Below, in pieces: positions 1-7,506 of a stretch of 24,739 nt of DNA. The notes beneath the pieces were generated by a model. That model saw only the letters and a list, made by a program, of their open reading frames with translations, ran no database searches and was not told the origin of the DNA. The stretch comes from a virus. The stretch spans positions 1 to 24,739 of the IMG/VR virus record IMGVR_UViG_3300045257_000038. One strand, 5' to 3'. Within the stretch, counting starts at the first letter, position 1, and every line of letters begins with the position of its first letter. The position numbers and the translations under genes are program-made.

Positions 1-24
1 CCAATCGCGCGCAAGCGCTCAAAG

Positions 25-444
25 ATGCCGCCGATCCGCCCGAAACGGCATAGCCCTGGCATCCACGTCGGGAAGCGCACCACGCTCGAGGACTTCCGGC
101 CGAGCGCTTCCCGACGCGGCTACGGCAGGAAATGGGAACAAGCCCGCGCGGGCTACTTGCGTTCTCATCCCCTTTGCGTGCATTGTCTTGCTAAGGGACT
201 GACCGTCGCATCCTGCGAGGTCGATCACACCATTCCCCACCGCGGCGATATGGTGCTATTTTGGGACCGGACTAATTGGCAAGCCCTTTGCCATTCCTGC
301 CATTCCGCAAAGACCGTCCGCGTCGACGGCGGGTTTGGCAACCGGAGACTCGATCATGGCTGCCCCACGACTCCCGAACGCGACCAACGTCCTCAACGGC
401 GGCTGGCAGAAAAACCCGAACCGGGCCCGGCCTCCGACGGTTGA
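25..444 (+). CDS. HNH endonuclease, packaging-associated
   Basis: A 139-residue HNH nuclease of the type found beside terminase genes in HK97-like phages, where it assists the terminase in cutting concatemeric DNA for packaging. Two Cys pairs, C51xxC54 and C89xxC92, should form the structural zinc site. Between them lies the beta-beta-alpha-metal core: V66-D67-H68 (general base histidine), N84 in TNWQALC, and H93 in SCHSAKT. The basic N-terminus (about residues 1-40) may contact DNA. The C-terminal tail after about residue 105 is Pro/Arg rich and overlaps the start of the next gene by 89 bases in another frame. The ATG start is not preceded by a strong Shine-Dalgarno sequence, so the start is less certain than the family call. 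The role in packaging is inferred from position and family. Confidence 0.9.
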   Translation: MPPIRPKRHSPGIHVGKRTTLEDFRPSASRRGYGRKWEQARAGYLRSHPLCVHCLAKGLTVASCEVDHTIPHRGDMVLFWDRTNWQALCHSCHSAKTVRVDGGFGNRRLDHGCPTTPERDQRPQRRLAEKPEPGPASDG

Positions 445-763
445 GGACGACGAGCCGGCCAGCGAGACCGCTCCGGCGCTCGAGCTCATCTCGTTCGACC
501 AGGCCTGGGCGGCAATTATCGAGATGGCCGCGCCCGGCGTCCTGCGGCGCCGCGATGAGGGCTGTATCTTCGAGTGCGCACGGCTGCACATGAAGATCCG
601 CAACCAGACGGTGCTCGACATCCGTGCTGGCCGGCAATCCCGCGTGGAGAATTCCGACTCGACGCAATACCGGAATTGGCTCGCCAAGATCGGGTGCACG
701 CCGGTCGACAGTCATCACGTCGCGGCGCCGGGCGGCGGCAAGGGCAAGGGCGAGTTTGATTGA
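356..763 (+). CDS. terS: Terminase small subunit (P27-like)
   Basis: Probable small terminase subunit, 135 residues, the DNA-recognition partner that loads the large subunit onto phage DNA. The frame is open from a TTG at 335, but the ATG at 356 has GGAG eight bases upstream (344-347) and is preferred. The N-terminal 35 residues are Pro/Asn/Arg rich and probably disordered. The central helical part contains FECARLHMKIRNQTV and a C-terminal NWLAKIG segment, which resemble the P27 family of small terminases. The tail is Gly/Lys rich. It sits between an HNH nuclease and the large terminase, the usual order in HK97-type phages. It overlaps the HNH gene by 89 bases and meets the large terminase in a TTGA overlap. 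The family call leans on position as well as sequence. Confidence 0.8.
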   Translation: MAAPRLPNATNVLNGGWQKNPNRARPPTVEDDEPASETAPALELISFDQAWAAIIEMAAPGVLRRRDEGCIFECARLHMKIRNQTVLDIRAGRQSRVENSDSTQYRNWLAKIGCTPVDSHHVAAPGGGKGKGEFD

Positions 764-2454
764 GCGCGACGCCCTATTGCGATCGTGCGGAGCGCTACGT
801 TGCGGGCGTCCTCTCCGGTGAGATCCTTGCCTGCCGGCTGATCCGGCTTGCCTGCGAGCGGCATCGCCGGGATCTCGCACGTGTCGGCGACCCCGACTGG
901 CCCTATTACTTCGACTATGACGCGGCCGAGCGCGTCGCGCGCTTTACAACGCGCTTCCCGCACGTCAAGGGGCGTTGGGCAAACCGGCTCGGCAAGGACA
1001 AACTGTTCGACCCGGAAGGTTGGCAATGTTTCTGGTATTGCTCGCTCGGCGGTTGGCTGCGCATCGACACGGGCAAGCGGCGATTCCGCAAGGGGCGCCT
1101 GTACGTGCCGCGCAAGAACGGCAAGTCGTTCCTGGTCGCGCCGCTCGGCCTCTATATGCTCGCCGCCGACGGCGAGTCGGGCGCCGAGGTCTACTCGGGC
1201 GCGACCAATGAGAAACAGGCCTGGGAAATCTTCGGGCCCGCGAAACAGATGGCGAACGCGCGGTCGGATTTTCGCGAGCGCTACGACATCCAGGTCAATG
1301 CAAAGTCGCTCACGATCCTCGGCACGCTCGCCAAGTTCGAACCGATCACCGGCAAGCCCGGTGACGGCGCGAGCCCGCATTGCTCGATCACCGACGAGTA
1401 CCACGAGCACGAGAACGACGACCAACTTTCCACGATGGAGACCGGCATGCTCGCGCGCGAGCAACCGTTGAGCATCGTGGTCAGTACGGCCGGCGACAAC
1501 ATCGCGGGACCGTGCTACGACGACTGGAAAAATTGTGAGGCTGTGCTCGAGCAAACGCTCATCGACGAGACATTGTTTGCGTTGATCTACACGATCGATG
1601 ACCCCGACAAATGGGCCGAGCCGGAATCGTTGCGGATGGCAAACCCCAACTTCGGCGTCTCGATCGACGAGGGGCCGCTATTGCATAACCAGGCGCTTGC
1701 CGTCACGAGTGCGCGGCAACAGGGTCATTTCAAGATCAAGCATCTCAATATCTGGATTCAGGCGCGCAACGCCTATTTCAACGTCGAGGCGTTCCGCACC
1801 GCGGCGATCCCGAGTCTGCGCTGGGAAGATATGGCTGGCCGCCGCTGCTATGTCGGCATGGATCTGGCGAGCAAGAATGACCTGTGCGCCGTCGTGTTCC
1901 TGTTTCCGAACGTCGACGGAACATTCGACGTGTTCGCGAAGTATTACCTGCCGCGCGATACGGTCGACAAGCCGGAAAACATCCTTTACCAGACGTGGGA
2001 GATCGAGGACCGGCTGACCGTCACCGAGGGCAACCAGACGGACTATTTCATCATCCAGGAAGATATCGAGGCCGCTGCGGAGTTCGTCGAGATCGTCGAA
2101 TTAGCCTACGACCCGCACAATGCTACTATGCTCGTCACTGCGCTTGCCAAGACGGGCCTAGAGCTCGTCGAGTACGGCGCGACGGTGCTTAATTTCTCCG
2201 AACCGATGAAGGAGTGCGAGGCGCGGATCACGGGCGGCAAGATGCACCACGCTGGCGACGTTGTGATGCAGTGGGCGCTCTCAAACGTGGTTTCCAAGCG
2301 CGATCGCAAGGACAACGATTACCCGAACAAAGAGAAATACGAAAAGAAAATCGATCCGGCCGTCGCGCTCATCATGGCGATGGGTCGGTTCCTCATATCC
2401 GAAGGGAATCGACAGAACATCGATGACTTTCTCAGTAATCCGGTGATGGTATGA
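760..2454 (+). CDS. terL: Terminase large subunit
   Basis: The packaging motor ATPase and nuclease, 564 residues, a normal length for the Terminase_1 family. The N-terminal ATPase shows a Walker A-like loop at about residues 116-123 (VPRKNGKS) and a Walker B at about 208-213 (CSITDE), followed by HEHEND. The C-terminal RNase H-like nuclease starts at about residue 363 with YVGMDLASKND, where D368 is the expected first metal ligand. A later acidic cluster, FIIQEDIE, may contribute to the same fold. The start is a TTG at 760 overlapping the upstream stop as TTGA. A rare start in a four-base overlap fits translational coupling, and no better ATG exists nearby. The gene ends in an ATGA overlap with the next small gene. 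Confidence 0.96.
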   Translation: MSATPYCDRAERYVAGVLSGEILACRLIRLACERHRRDLARVGDPDWPYYFDYDAAERVARFTTRFPHVKGRWANRLGKDKLFDPEGWQCFWYCSLGGWLRIDTGKRRFRKGRLYVPRKNGKSFLVAPLGLYMLAADGESGAEVYSGATNEKQAWEIFGPAKQMANARSDFRERYDIQVNAKSLTILGTLAKFEPITGKPGDGASPHCSITDEYHEHENDDQLSTMETGMLAREQPLSIVVSTAGDNIAGPCYDDWKNCEAVLEQTLIDETLFALIYTIDDPDKWAEPESLRMANPNFGVSIDEGPLLHNQALAVTSARQQGHFKIKHLNIWIQARNAYFNVEAFRTAAIPSLRWEDMAGRRCYVGMDLASKNDLCAVVFLFPNVDGTFDVFAKYYLPRDTVDKPENILYQTWEIEDRLTVTEGNQTDYFIIQEDIEAAAEFVEIVELAYDPHNATMLVTALAKTGLELVEYGATVLNFSEPMKECEARITGGKMHHAGDVVMQWALSNVVSKRDRKDNDYPNKEKYEKKIDPAVALIMAMGRFLISEGNRQNIDDFLSNPVMV

Positions 2455-2636
2455 ACCCAAAGGCAATCGACGGGATTTTGTTGTTGCTGGCGTTTGCTGC
2501 TATTGTCTCCGGCGTCGCGGTCAAATGGGGTACGGGTTGGGCTCTGATCTGCGCGGGTAGCCTCGTCATCGCGCGCGTCGCGGCCCCTTACGTGCATGTG
2601 TTGCTGTTGACGCGCCGGGAGCGCTCCGATGCTTGA
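2451..2636 (+). CDS. Small two-helix membrane protein
   Basis: A 61-residue hydrophobic protein of unknown function between the large terminase and the portal gene. Two membrane segments can be seen at about residues 8-25 (ILLLLAFAAIVSGVAV) and 30-50 (WALICAGSLVIARVAA onward), with a short Lys/Gly loop between them and a basic C-terminus (TRRERSDA). By the positive-inside rule, both ends would face the cytoplasm. The start is an ATGA overlap with the terminase stop and the end overlaps the portal gene by 8 bases, so the gene is embedded in the operon and very probably translated. Similar tiny hypothetical genes occur between terminase and portal in some phages. Membrane blocking of superinfection is one possibility, but nothing in the sequence proves it. 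Confidence 0.8.
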   Translation: MNPKAIDGILLLLAFAAIVSGVAVKWGTGWALICAGSLVIARVAAPYVHVLLLTRRERSDA

Positions 2637-3936
2637 CGGTTACGGCAACCCCAGGAAAAAACCCCTCACAAGTTTCTTTACCGGCATCCTCGGCGTCGCC
2701 GGCTACCTGGGCGGCGGCTGGTATCCGACGGGTTCACGCGAGGGCGCGGCGCCGTTCCGACAGGTCGGCAGTGACGCCGGCCCGGTCATCACGCCGGGGA
2801 CCGCGCTGCAGCTTGCCGCGGTCTGGGCGAACGTGCGGCTGATCGCCGACACGCTCGCAACATTGCCGTTTTGCATGAGCCAGCCCGACGACACGGGCAA
2901 GCTCGTCGAGATGACCAACTCGCCGATCTACCGGATGCTGGCGCTCAAGCCGAACCTGGACATGACGGCCGCGCAATTCTGGACGATGGTTCAGGTTGGT
3001 TTGGAGCTTTGGGGGAACGCCTACGCGGTCAAGGGAACGGTTGCGGGGCGCGTCGTTTCATTGACCCCGCTGCGCCCCGACTACATGACCGTCTATCGCG
3101 ACATGGACGGCAACATCCTCTACGCCTATTCGCGCGGCTCGACGCTGCAGATTTACACCGCAGATGAGATGGTACATTTCAAGGCGTTCGGCGTTGACGG
3201 GCTAGTCGGCCTGAGCCCCGTGGCAATGGCGCGGCAAACGCTCGGGCGCTCGCTGGCGACCGACGAGGCGAGCGGCGCGTTGTTCCTGAACGGCATGAGC
3301 GCGGGCGGTTTCATCGAGTACGCGCAAGTGCTCTCGAAAGAGCAGCGTGAGGAAATCCGTACCAACATCCAGAAATTTGTCGGGTCGAAAAATACCGGCA
3401 AGATCATGGTGCTCGAAGCGGGCATGAAGTACAACAAACTCATCATGTCGGCGGCCGACTCGCAAATGCTCGAGACACGGCAGTTCAACGGCGCCGAAGT
3501 GTGCCGCTGGTTTGGCACGCCGCCCGTGCTGGTCGGTTTCGTGACCAAGCAATCGAGTTGGGCGTCCTCGCTCGAGTCGACGATCAATCTCTGGATCAAG
3601 ACAGCATTGCGGCCGCGCATCGTCAACATCGAGCAGACGTTGCAGGTTGCGCTCGGGCTTCCGACGTCGACGACTATCGAGTTCAACATGGACGATCTCG
3701 AGCGCGGCGATAGTGCGGCGCGTGCCGCGCTGTACGCAAGCGGCGCGCAGAACGGTTGGATGACGCGCAATCGGATTTGCCGGCTCGAGAATCAGCCTGA
3801 ATTCGAGGGCGGCGACATTCATACCGTGCAAAGCAACTTGATCGACCTGTCGCAGATCAACGAGCTTGGCGGCCAGCAGGCCCAAACAACGCAAGCCGGT
3901 GAAAGTACCGGCGGCAACTCGGGGAAAGCACCATGA
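2629..3936 (+). CDS. Portal protein (HK97 type)
   Basis: Portal protein of 435 residues, the dodecameric ring at the capsid vertex through which DNA is packaged and ejected. It matches the HK97-type family in length and in its long conserved centre: an early ALQLAAVWANVRLIADTLA helix, then LELWGNAYAVKG, VHFKAFGVDGLVGLSPV, and later SQMLETRQFNGAEVCRWFG with TPPVLVG. The C-terminal 40 residues are Gln/Gly/Thr rich and probably flexible. A GGGAG at 2617-2621 sits seven bases before the ATG, supporting this start inside the preceding gene. The gene ends in an ATGA overlap with the small Cys-containing gene at 3933. Confidence 0.96.
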   Translation: MLDGYGNPRKKPLTSFFTGILGVAGYLGGGWYPTGSREGAAPFRQVGSDAGPVITPGTALQLAAVWANVRLIADTLATLPFCMSQPDDTGKLVEMTNSPIYRMLALKPNLDMTAAQFWTMVQVGLELWGNAYAVKGTVAGRVVSLTPLRPDYMTVYRDMDGNILYAYSRGSTLQIYTADEMVHFKAFGVDGLVGLSPVAMARQTLGRSLATDEASGALFLNGMSAGGFIEYAQVLSKEQREEIRTNIQKFVGSKNTGKIMVLEAGMKYNKLIMSAADSQMLETRQFNGAEVCRWFGTPPVLVGFVTKQSSWASSLESTINLWIKTALRPRIVNIEQTLQVALGLPTSTTIEFNMDDLERGDSAARAALYASGAQNGWMTRNRICRLENQPEFEGGDIHTVQSNLIDLSQINELGGQQAQTTQAGESTGGNSGKAP

Positions 3937-4262
3937 ACTTGCGTGAGCTTGAAGCGGAGTTCGTGCGGTCAACGCCGGGCGGCTTTGAGCAGGTTGAGAC
4001 GATTGCCGAAGCGGAAGGACTTTGGTTTCTTTGTCCAAAATGTTTCAAGGACAATGGCGGAAAAGTGCGAACGCATATGATCCTTTGCTGGAATCCTCTC
4101 GCGCCGGCGGATCGCGACCCGCGGCCTGGTCGAGGGTTGTTTGCCGGAACGAGTCTCGACGACCTGACTCTGGACGCAGTGCCGCCCGAAAAGAAACGCT
4201 CCGTCCTCTTGCTTGGCGGGTGCAATGCGCATTTCCACGTTACTGCCGGAGAAATCACGTGA
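3933..4262 (+). CDS. Small Cys-containing head-operon protein (DUF6527-like)
   Basis: A 109-residue protein of unknown function between portal and protease. It has a likely metal site: FLCPKCF (C34, C37), with H48 and C52 in HMILCW and a late CNAHFHV segment. The middle is Pro/Arg/Gly rich (PADRDPRPGRG). The pattern of a CPKC pair, a THxxLCW strand and a proline-rich loop recalls phage proteins labelled DUF6527, but that link is from memory and unverified. It starts in an ATGA overlap with the portal gene and ends in a GTGA overlap with the protease gene, so it is tied to head protein synthesis. It might be a head assembly factor or a host-directed accessory protein; the sequence does not decide. 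Confidence 0.8.
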   Translation: MNLRELEAEFVRSTPGGFEQVETIAEAEGLWFLCPKCFKDNGGKVRTHMILCWNPLAPADRDPRPGRGLFAGTSLDDLTLDAVPPEKKRSVLLLGGCNAHFHVTAGEIT

Positions 4263-4948
4263 AACTCAAATTTCTCAACCTGTCGCTGCAGAACGTCAAG
4301 GCGGCCGAGTTGCAGGACGACGGCACGTTCGAGGGCTACGCCTCGGTGTTTGGCGAGGTCGACAGCTACGGCGAAGTCGTCAAGAAAGGTGCGTTCAAGG
4401 CCTCGCTGAAAGCCTGGGCGAAGCGCGGCAAGCTGCCGGCAATGCTTTGGCAGCACGATTCGAAAAACGTCATCGGCAAATGGCTCGAGATGAAAGAGGA
4501 CGATATCGGCCTGCGCGTCAAGGGGCAGATCGCGCTCTCCGTCCCGCAAGGCGCCGCGGCCTATGCGTTGATCAAGATGGATGCGGTCGACGGTCTTTCG
4601 ATCGGGTTCGTGGCGACCGAATGGACGACCGACAGCAAGAGCGATCTGGTCACGCTCGATGTCATCGATTTGTGGGAAGTGTCGATCGTTACATTTCCTG
4701 CGGGCAGCAGCGCGCGGGTCGATGGCGTGAAAGCGATTGCGGAATATGGCAAACTGCCAACAGTACGAGAGTTCGAGGCGGCCCTGGGCGAGCTAGGGTT
4801 CTCGAATAGCAGGGCCGAGATCATCGTGTCGAAAGGCTATGCGTATCTCTTGCGACAGAGGGACTCTGCCGCGCAAGCAAGCGACGCGAAAACAATTCTC
4901 GACGGTCTCGTCGAGACCATCCGCTCTACTCCGAGGAAATCACCATGA
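4259..4948 (+). CDS. Prohead maturation protease (HK97 gp4-like)
   Basis: Serine protease of 229 residues that cleaves the scaffold-like N-terminus of the capsid protein during head maturation. Expected catalytic residues are visible: H66 in MLWQHD, S114 in DGLSIGF, and E140 in LWEVSIVTFPA, the herpesvirus-protease-like arrangement of the HK97 family. The N-terminus carries the usual FEGYASVFGEVDSYGEVV strand set. The frame stays open upstream to 4022, but that part overlaps the previous gene in another frame and looks non-coding. The GTG at 4259, in a GTGA overlap with GGAG just upstream, gives the family length. It ends in an ATGA overlap with the capsid gene, its substrate. Confidence 0.93.
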   Translation: MKLKFLNLSLQNVKAAELQDDGTFEGYASVFGEVDSYGEVVKKGAFKASLKAWAKRGKLPAMLWQHDSKNVIGKWLEMKEDDIGLRVKGQIALSVPQGAAAYALIKMDAVDGLSIGFVATEWTTDSKSDLVTLDVIDLWEVSIVTFPAGSSARVDGVKAIAEYGKLPTVREFEAALGELGFSNSRAEIIVSKGYAYLLRQRDSAAQASDAKTILDGLVETIRSTPRKSP

Positions 4949-6249
4949 ATATCAAAACGCTGTTTGCGGCCGCCCGCGCGCAGTTCGTGCGTCGCACGGT
5001 CAAGCATCGGGGCTTCCGCGTCGGCCGCAAGGACGGCCCGTCGTTGCCCGAGATCCAGGCATTGCTCAAGGACGCGCTCGAAAAGCGCGATGCCGAAGTC
5101 GGCAAGCTCGTCCAGAAAGCCGAAGCCGAAGCGGCTGAATCCGGCAAGGTCTCAAAGGAAACTGCCGAAGCGGTCAAGAACGCGATCAAGAGCGCAACCG
5201 AGATGGGCGAGCGTGTCGCCGGTCTGGAACAAGAGCTCGCTGCGATCAAGGCGGCGCGCAAGGACACGCAACAGCACGCCAAGAGTGCCGGCGAGTTGTT
5301 CGTCGAGAACGAGGATTTCAAGGCGTTCGCCGCGAAGGGCCGCGGTACGGCGATCATGCGGCTCAAGGCCGTCACCAACATTACCAGTCTCACGACGGGT
5401 ACTGGCGGCGTCGGCGCGGGCGTCGTGCCCGACTACCTGCCCGGCATCGTCACGCCGGCGTTGCGGCCGTTCACGATCCGCGATCTGATCCTGCCCGGTC
5501 GCACGTCGAGCAATCTCATCACCTACGTTCAGGAGACCGGCTATCAGAACATGGCGGCCGCCGTGGCCGAGGGTGCTGCGAAGCCGCAATCCGATCTGGC
5601 GTTCACGCGCCTTGACTCGGCGGTCAAGACGCTCGCCCATTGGGTGCGCGCCTCGGTGCAGATCCTTGCCGACATCCCGCAGTTGCAGACGTACATCGAC
5701 ACGCGCCTGACCTACGGTCTGAAATACGTCGAGGAAGCGCAGATCCTTGCCGGCGACGGCACGGGCGAGAACCTGTTGGGTCTGATCCCGCAGGCGACCG
5801 CGTTCAACACGGCGCTGACGAGCGTTGGCGATACCAAGATCGATACGCTGCGCAAGGCGATCCTGCAGGTCCGCATCGCCGAGTATCGTGCCAACGGCAT
5901 CGTCCTGAACCCGATCGATTGGGCGGACATCGAGCTCCAAAAGAACACGCAGGGCTCGTATATCTGGGCGAATGTCGCGTCGAGCGTCGGTCCGCAGTTG
6001 TGGCGCCTGCCCGTTGTGGACACCAATGCGATGCCCTCGGGCAAGTTCCTGGTCGGTGCGTTCAACATGGCCGCCCAGGTGTTCGATCGTGAAGATGCGA
6101 ACGTCCAGGTCTCGAGCGAGGACGCCGACAACTTCACGAAAAACATGGTCACGATCCGTGCCGAGGAACGCCTCGCGCTGATCGTGTTCCGTCCGGAAGC
6201 GATCATCTACGGCGCGTTCCCCGAGAGCGGCACGCATCCGACGACCTAA
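4945..6249 (+). CDS. Major capsid protein (HK97 fold)
   Basis: Major head protein of 434 residues. Residues 1 to about 130 are charged and helical (Lys/Glu/Ala heptads such as LVQKAEAEAAESGK and AGLEQELAAIKAARK) and correspond to the delta domain, which acts as internal scaffold and is removed by the protease encoded just upstream. The shell-forming part follows, with PDYLPGIVTPALRPFTIRDL, a strand around TYVQETGYQN, DLAFTRLDSAVKTLAHWV, and the conserved GDGTGENLLGL segment. Cleavage near residue 136 (around MRLKA/VTNIT) is a guess from the start of the conserved region. GAGGA at 4933-4937 is seven bases before the ATG, and the start overlaps the protease stop as ATGA. A promoter and terminator follow directly. 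Confidence 0.96.
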   Translation: MNIKTLFAAARAQFVRRTVKHRGFRVGRKDGPSLPEIQALLKDALEKRDAEVGKLVQKAEAEAAESGKVSKETAEAVKNAIKSATEMGERVAGLEQELAAIKAARKDTQQHAKSAGELFVENEDFKAFAAKGRGTAIMRLKAVTNITSLTTGTGGVGAGVVPDYLPGIVTPALRPFTIRDLILPGRTSSNLITYVQETGYQNMAAAVAEGAAKPQSDLAFTRLDSAVKTLAHWVRASVQILADIPQLQTYIDTRLTYGLKYVEEAQILAGDGTGENLLGLIPQATAFNTALTSVGDTKIDTLRKAILQVRIAEYRANGIVLNPIDWADIELQKNTQGSYIWANVASSVGPQLWRLPVVDTNAMPSGKFLVGAFNMAAQVFDREDANVQVSSEDADNFTKNMVTIRAEERLALIVFRPEAIIYGAFPESGTHPTT

Positions 6250-6253
6250 CCAG

Positions 6254-6281
6254 TTGACGGCTTCGTCAGTTCGGGTATATT
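6254..6281 (+). promoter_or_regulatory. Sigma70-like promoter after capsid gene
   Basis: TTGACG at 6254-6259 and TATATT at 6276-6281, separated by 16 bases: five of six matches to each housekeeping consensus box. It lies in one of the few non-coding gaps of the window and faces the accessory and tail genes. The expected start of transcription (about 6287-6289) falls inside the 5' arm of the terminator hairpin that follows. A transcript started here would keep only a short GC hairpin with the UUCG loop at its 5' end, so it should escape termination. Function is inferred from sequence only. Confidence 0.55.
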
Positions 6282-6310
6282 GAGGGGGCGCTTCGGCGCC
6301 CTCTCTTTTT
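6282..6310 (+). terminator. Rho-independent terminator after capsid gene
   Basis: A ten-pair stem (6282-6291 with 6296-6305, one G-T wobble) closed by the very stable C-TTCG-G tetraloop at 6292-6295, followed by five T at 6306-6310. This is a textbook intrinsic terminator for + strand transcripts arriving from the head genes. The T tract abuts the GGAG ribosome binding site of the next gene. It should reduce transcription of the downstream genes relative to the capsid gene. Confidence 0.88.
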
Positions 6311-6320
6311 GGAGCCCGTC

Positions 6321-6596
6321 ATGCAATACACGATCCTTCGCGTTTTCCCCGAGGCCACGCGTCGCGGCTTGAAAGAGGGCGACAGATTCGTCCCGAGCAA
6401 CACCGAGAGCGCGCATGCGTTGCTCGCTGCAGGCTTGCTACGCGCCGAGGCTGACGGAACGAAACGCAAACCTGTCGCCAAGAAAAAGCTCACGCTCGGT
6501 AACGACGCGCGCATGTCGGGTGGCTTCAATCGGCAGAACGCGCTCTCGGGCGCGCCGCAGAACAAGGATGCGGCGAGCTTGAGGCGTAACAAGTGA
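6321..6596 (+). CDS. Hypothetical basic protein after capsid gene
   Basis: A 91-residue protein with no recognised family. Residues 1-40 look folded (MQYTILRVFPEATRRGLKEG, then an Asn/Ser/His stretch and ALLAAGLLRAE). The C-terminal half is basic and low in hydrophobics (KRKPVAKKK, then RMSGGFNRQN and SLRRNK) and probably disordered. The open frame reaches back to a TTG at 6309 inside the terminator T tract. The ATG at 6321 is preferred because GGAG at 6311-6314 lies six bases before it. It is the first gene after the promoter/terminator pair and ends in a GTGA overlap with the next small gene. It could be a head-associated or connector protein, but this is only positional. Confidence 0.75.
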   Translation: MQYTILRVFPEATRRGLKEGDRFVPSNTESAHALLAAGLLRAEADGTKRKPVAKKKLTLGNDARMSGGFNRQNALSGAPQNKDAASLRRNK

Positions 6597-6832
6597 GTTC
6601 GCTCATGCGGTTAAAGATCGTCATGAAAGAAGCGGGTCGCGGCGAGGTTTTTCTCGACGATCACAAAATTTCAGGCATCACCAACGTCAAGCTCGAGATG
6701 GGCGTCGACCAACTGAGCGTGCTGGAATTGAGGATGGTTGTTGGGGACGCGGAGATAGACGGCGCTGCGGATTGCACGTCGATCGAAGATCGCTCACGCA
6801 CCTATACTTTCGGCACGCGAGAGACAACGTGA
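6593..6832 (+). CDS. Hypothetical small protein before glycosyltransferases
   Basis: A 79-residue protein, possibly a small beta-rich fold. The core is GRGEVFLDDHKISGITNVKL, then GVDQLSVLELRMVVGDAEIDG. This arrangement resembles short unnamed proteins seen between capsid and tail genes of other phages, as remembered rather than searched. The GTG start at 6593 overlaps the previous stop as GTGA and has GAGG at 6581-6584 eight bases upstream. An in-frame ATG at 6605 is the alternative start. The last 15 residues (about TSIEDRSRTYTFGTR) look unstructured. The gene ends in another GTGA overlap that starts the first glycosyltransferase, so the two are probably co-translated. Confidence 0.72.
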   Translation: MSSLMRLKIVMKEAGRGEVFLDDHKISGITNVKLEMGVDQLSVLELRMVVGDAEIDGAADCTSIEDRSRTYTFGTRETT

Positions 6833-7506
6833 CCGGCCTCATCGGCGTCGGCCGCATCACGTGCGGCTTACGGGAACCGCGCAACCTGCGATTGCCTGTC
6901 GGCGCGATCCAATGCGATTATGTGGATGTCGACCGGCAAGGTCCGGGCTTCGCGCGCAACCAGGTGCTCAAGCAACTCATGGATGAGGGTTGCGAGTTCA
7001 TGTTCCTGTTCGATGACGACTGTTACCCGCTCATGGACGGGTGGGCCGACTACTTCGTCTCACAAAGCATTCTGACCGGCGTGCAGTTTCTTGGCTTGCC
7101 CGAGGCGTTCAAGAGCAATTTTCATCATTGCGGGCGTCATGAAGTCGTCTATTGGGATCGCATCATCGGATGCTTCAATTTCCAAACGCGCGAGTTCATG
7201 GAAAAAATCGGGTACTACAATGCGGCCTACAAAGGCTACGGCTGGGAAGATTCCGGTCGCAACCACCGTGCTTTGCGCTCGGGCTTGATCGGCAACAATT
7301 ACGGTCGATTCCCGTCGCTCTTGCGCGCGACTTCCTACATTTTCAGCGAGGATGTCTATGCGTTGAACCCGACGCCGAACATGACATTCGAACAAAAACA
7401 GGAAGGCATTGAATACAACCGGGCGATCAATATTCGCGAGGGCGCGTCGTCGCAACTCTACTATCCCTATTTGCATTACGCGCCGCCCGAGGGCTTCGAG
7501 GTATGA
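6829..7506 (+). CDS. Glycosyltransferase-like protein (GT-A fold)
   Basis: Probable sugar transferase of 225 residues. PGFARN at about 39-44 resembles the R-N segment after the nucleotide-binding start of GT-A enzymes. An acidic triplet D62-D63-D64 in FLFDDDCYP would be the DxD metal and sugar-nucleotide site. KGYGWEDSGRNHR at about 135-147 matches the W-E-D acceptor/catalytic motif of GT2/GT7-type C-terminal domains. The frame is open from 6772, but the GTG at 6829 overlapping the upstream stop (GTGA) is the better start, because the extra residues overlap the previous gene. The usual first Rossmann strand is short, so the enzyme may be minimal. The gene is coupled by ATGA to the next glycosyltransferase. 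Substrate unknown; virion protein or host envelope glycan are both possible. Confidence 0.78.
   Translation: MTGLIGVGRITCGLREPRNLRLPVGAIQCDYVDVDRQGPGFARNQVLKQLMDEGCEFMFLFDDDCYPLMDGWADYFVSQSILTGVQFLGLPEAFKSNFHHCGRHEVVYWDRIIGCFNFQTREFMEKIGYYNAAYKGYGWEDSGRNHRALRSGLIGNNYGRFPSLLRATSYIFSEDVYALNPTPNMTFEQKQEGIEYNRAINIREGASSQLYYPYLHYAPPEGFEV

Noticed and set aside
4022-4258. N-terminal extension of the protease frame
   Set aside because: Overlaps the Cys-containing gene in another frame, reads as Arg/Ser-rich noise, and the GTG at 4259 gives the normal family length.
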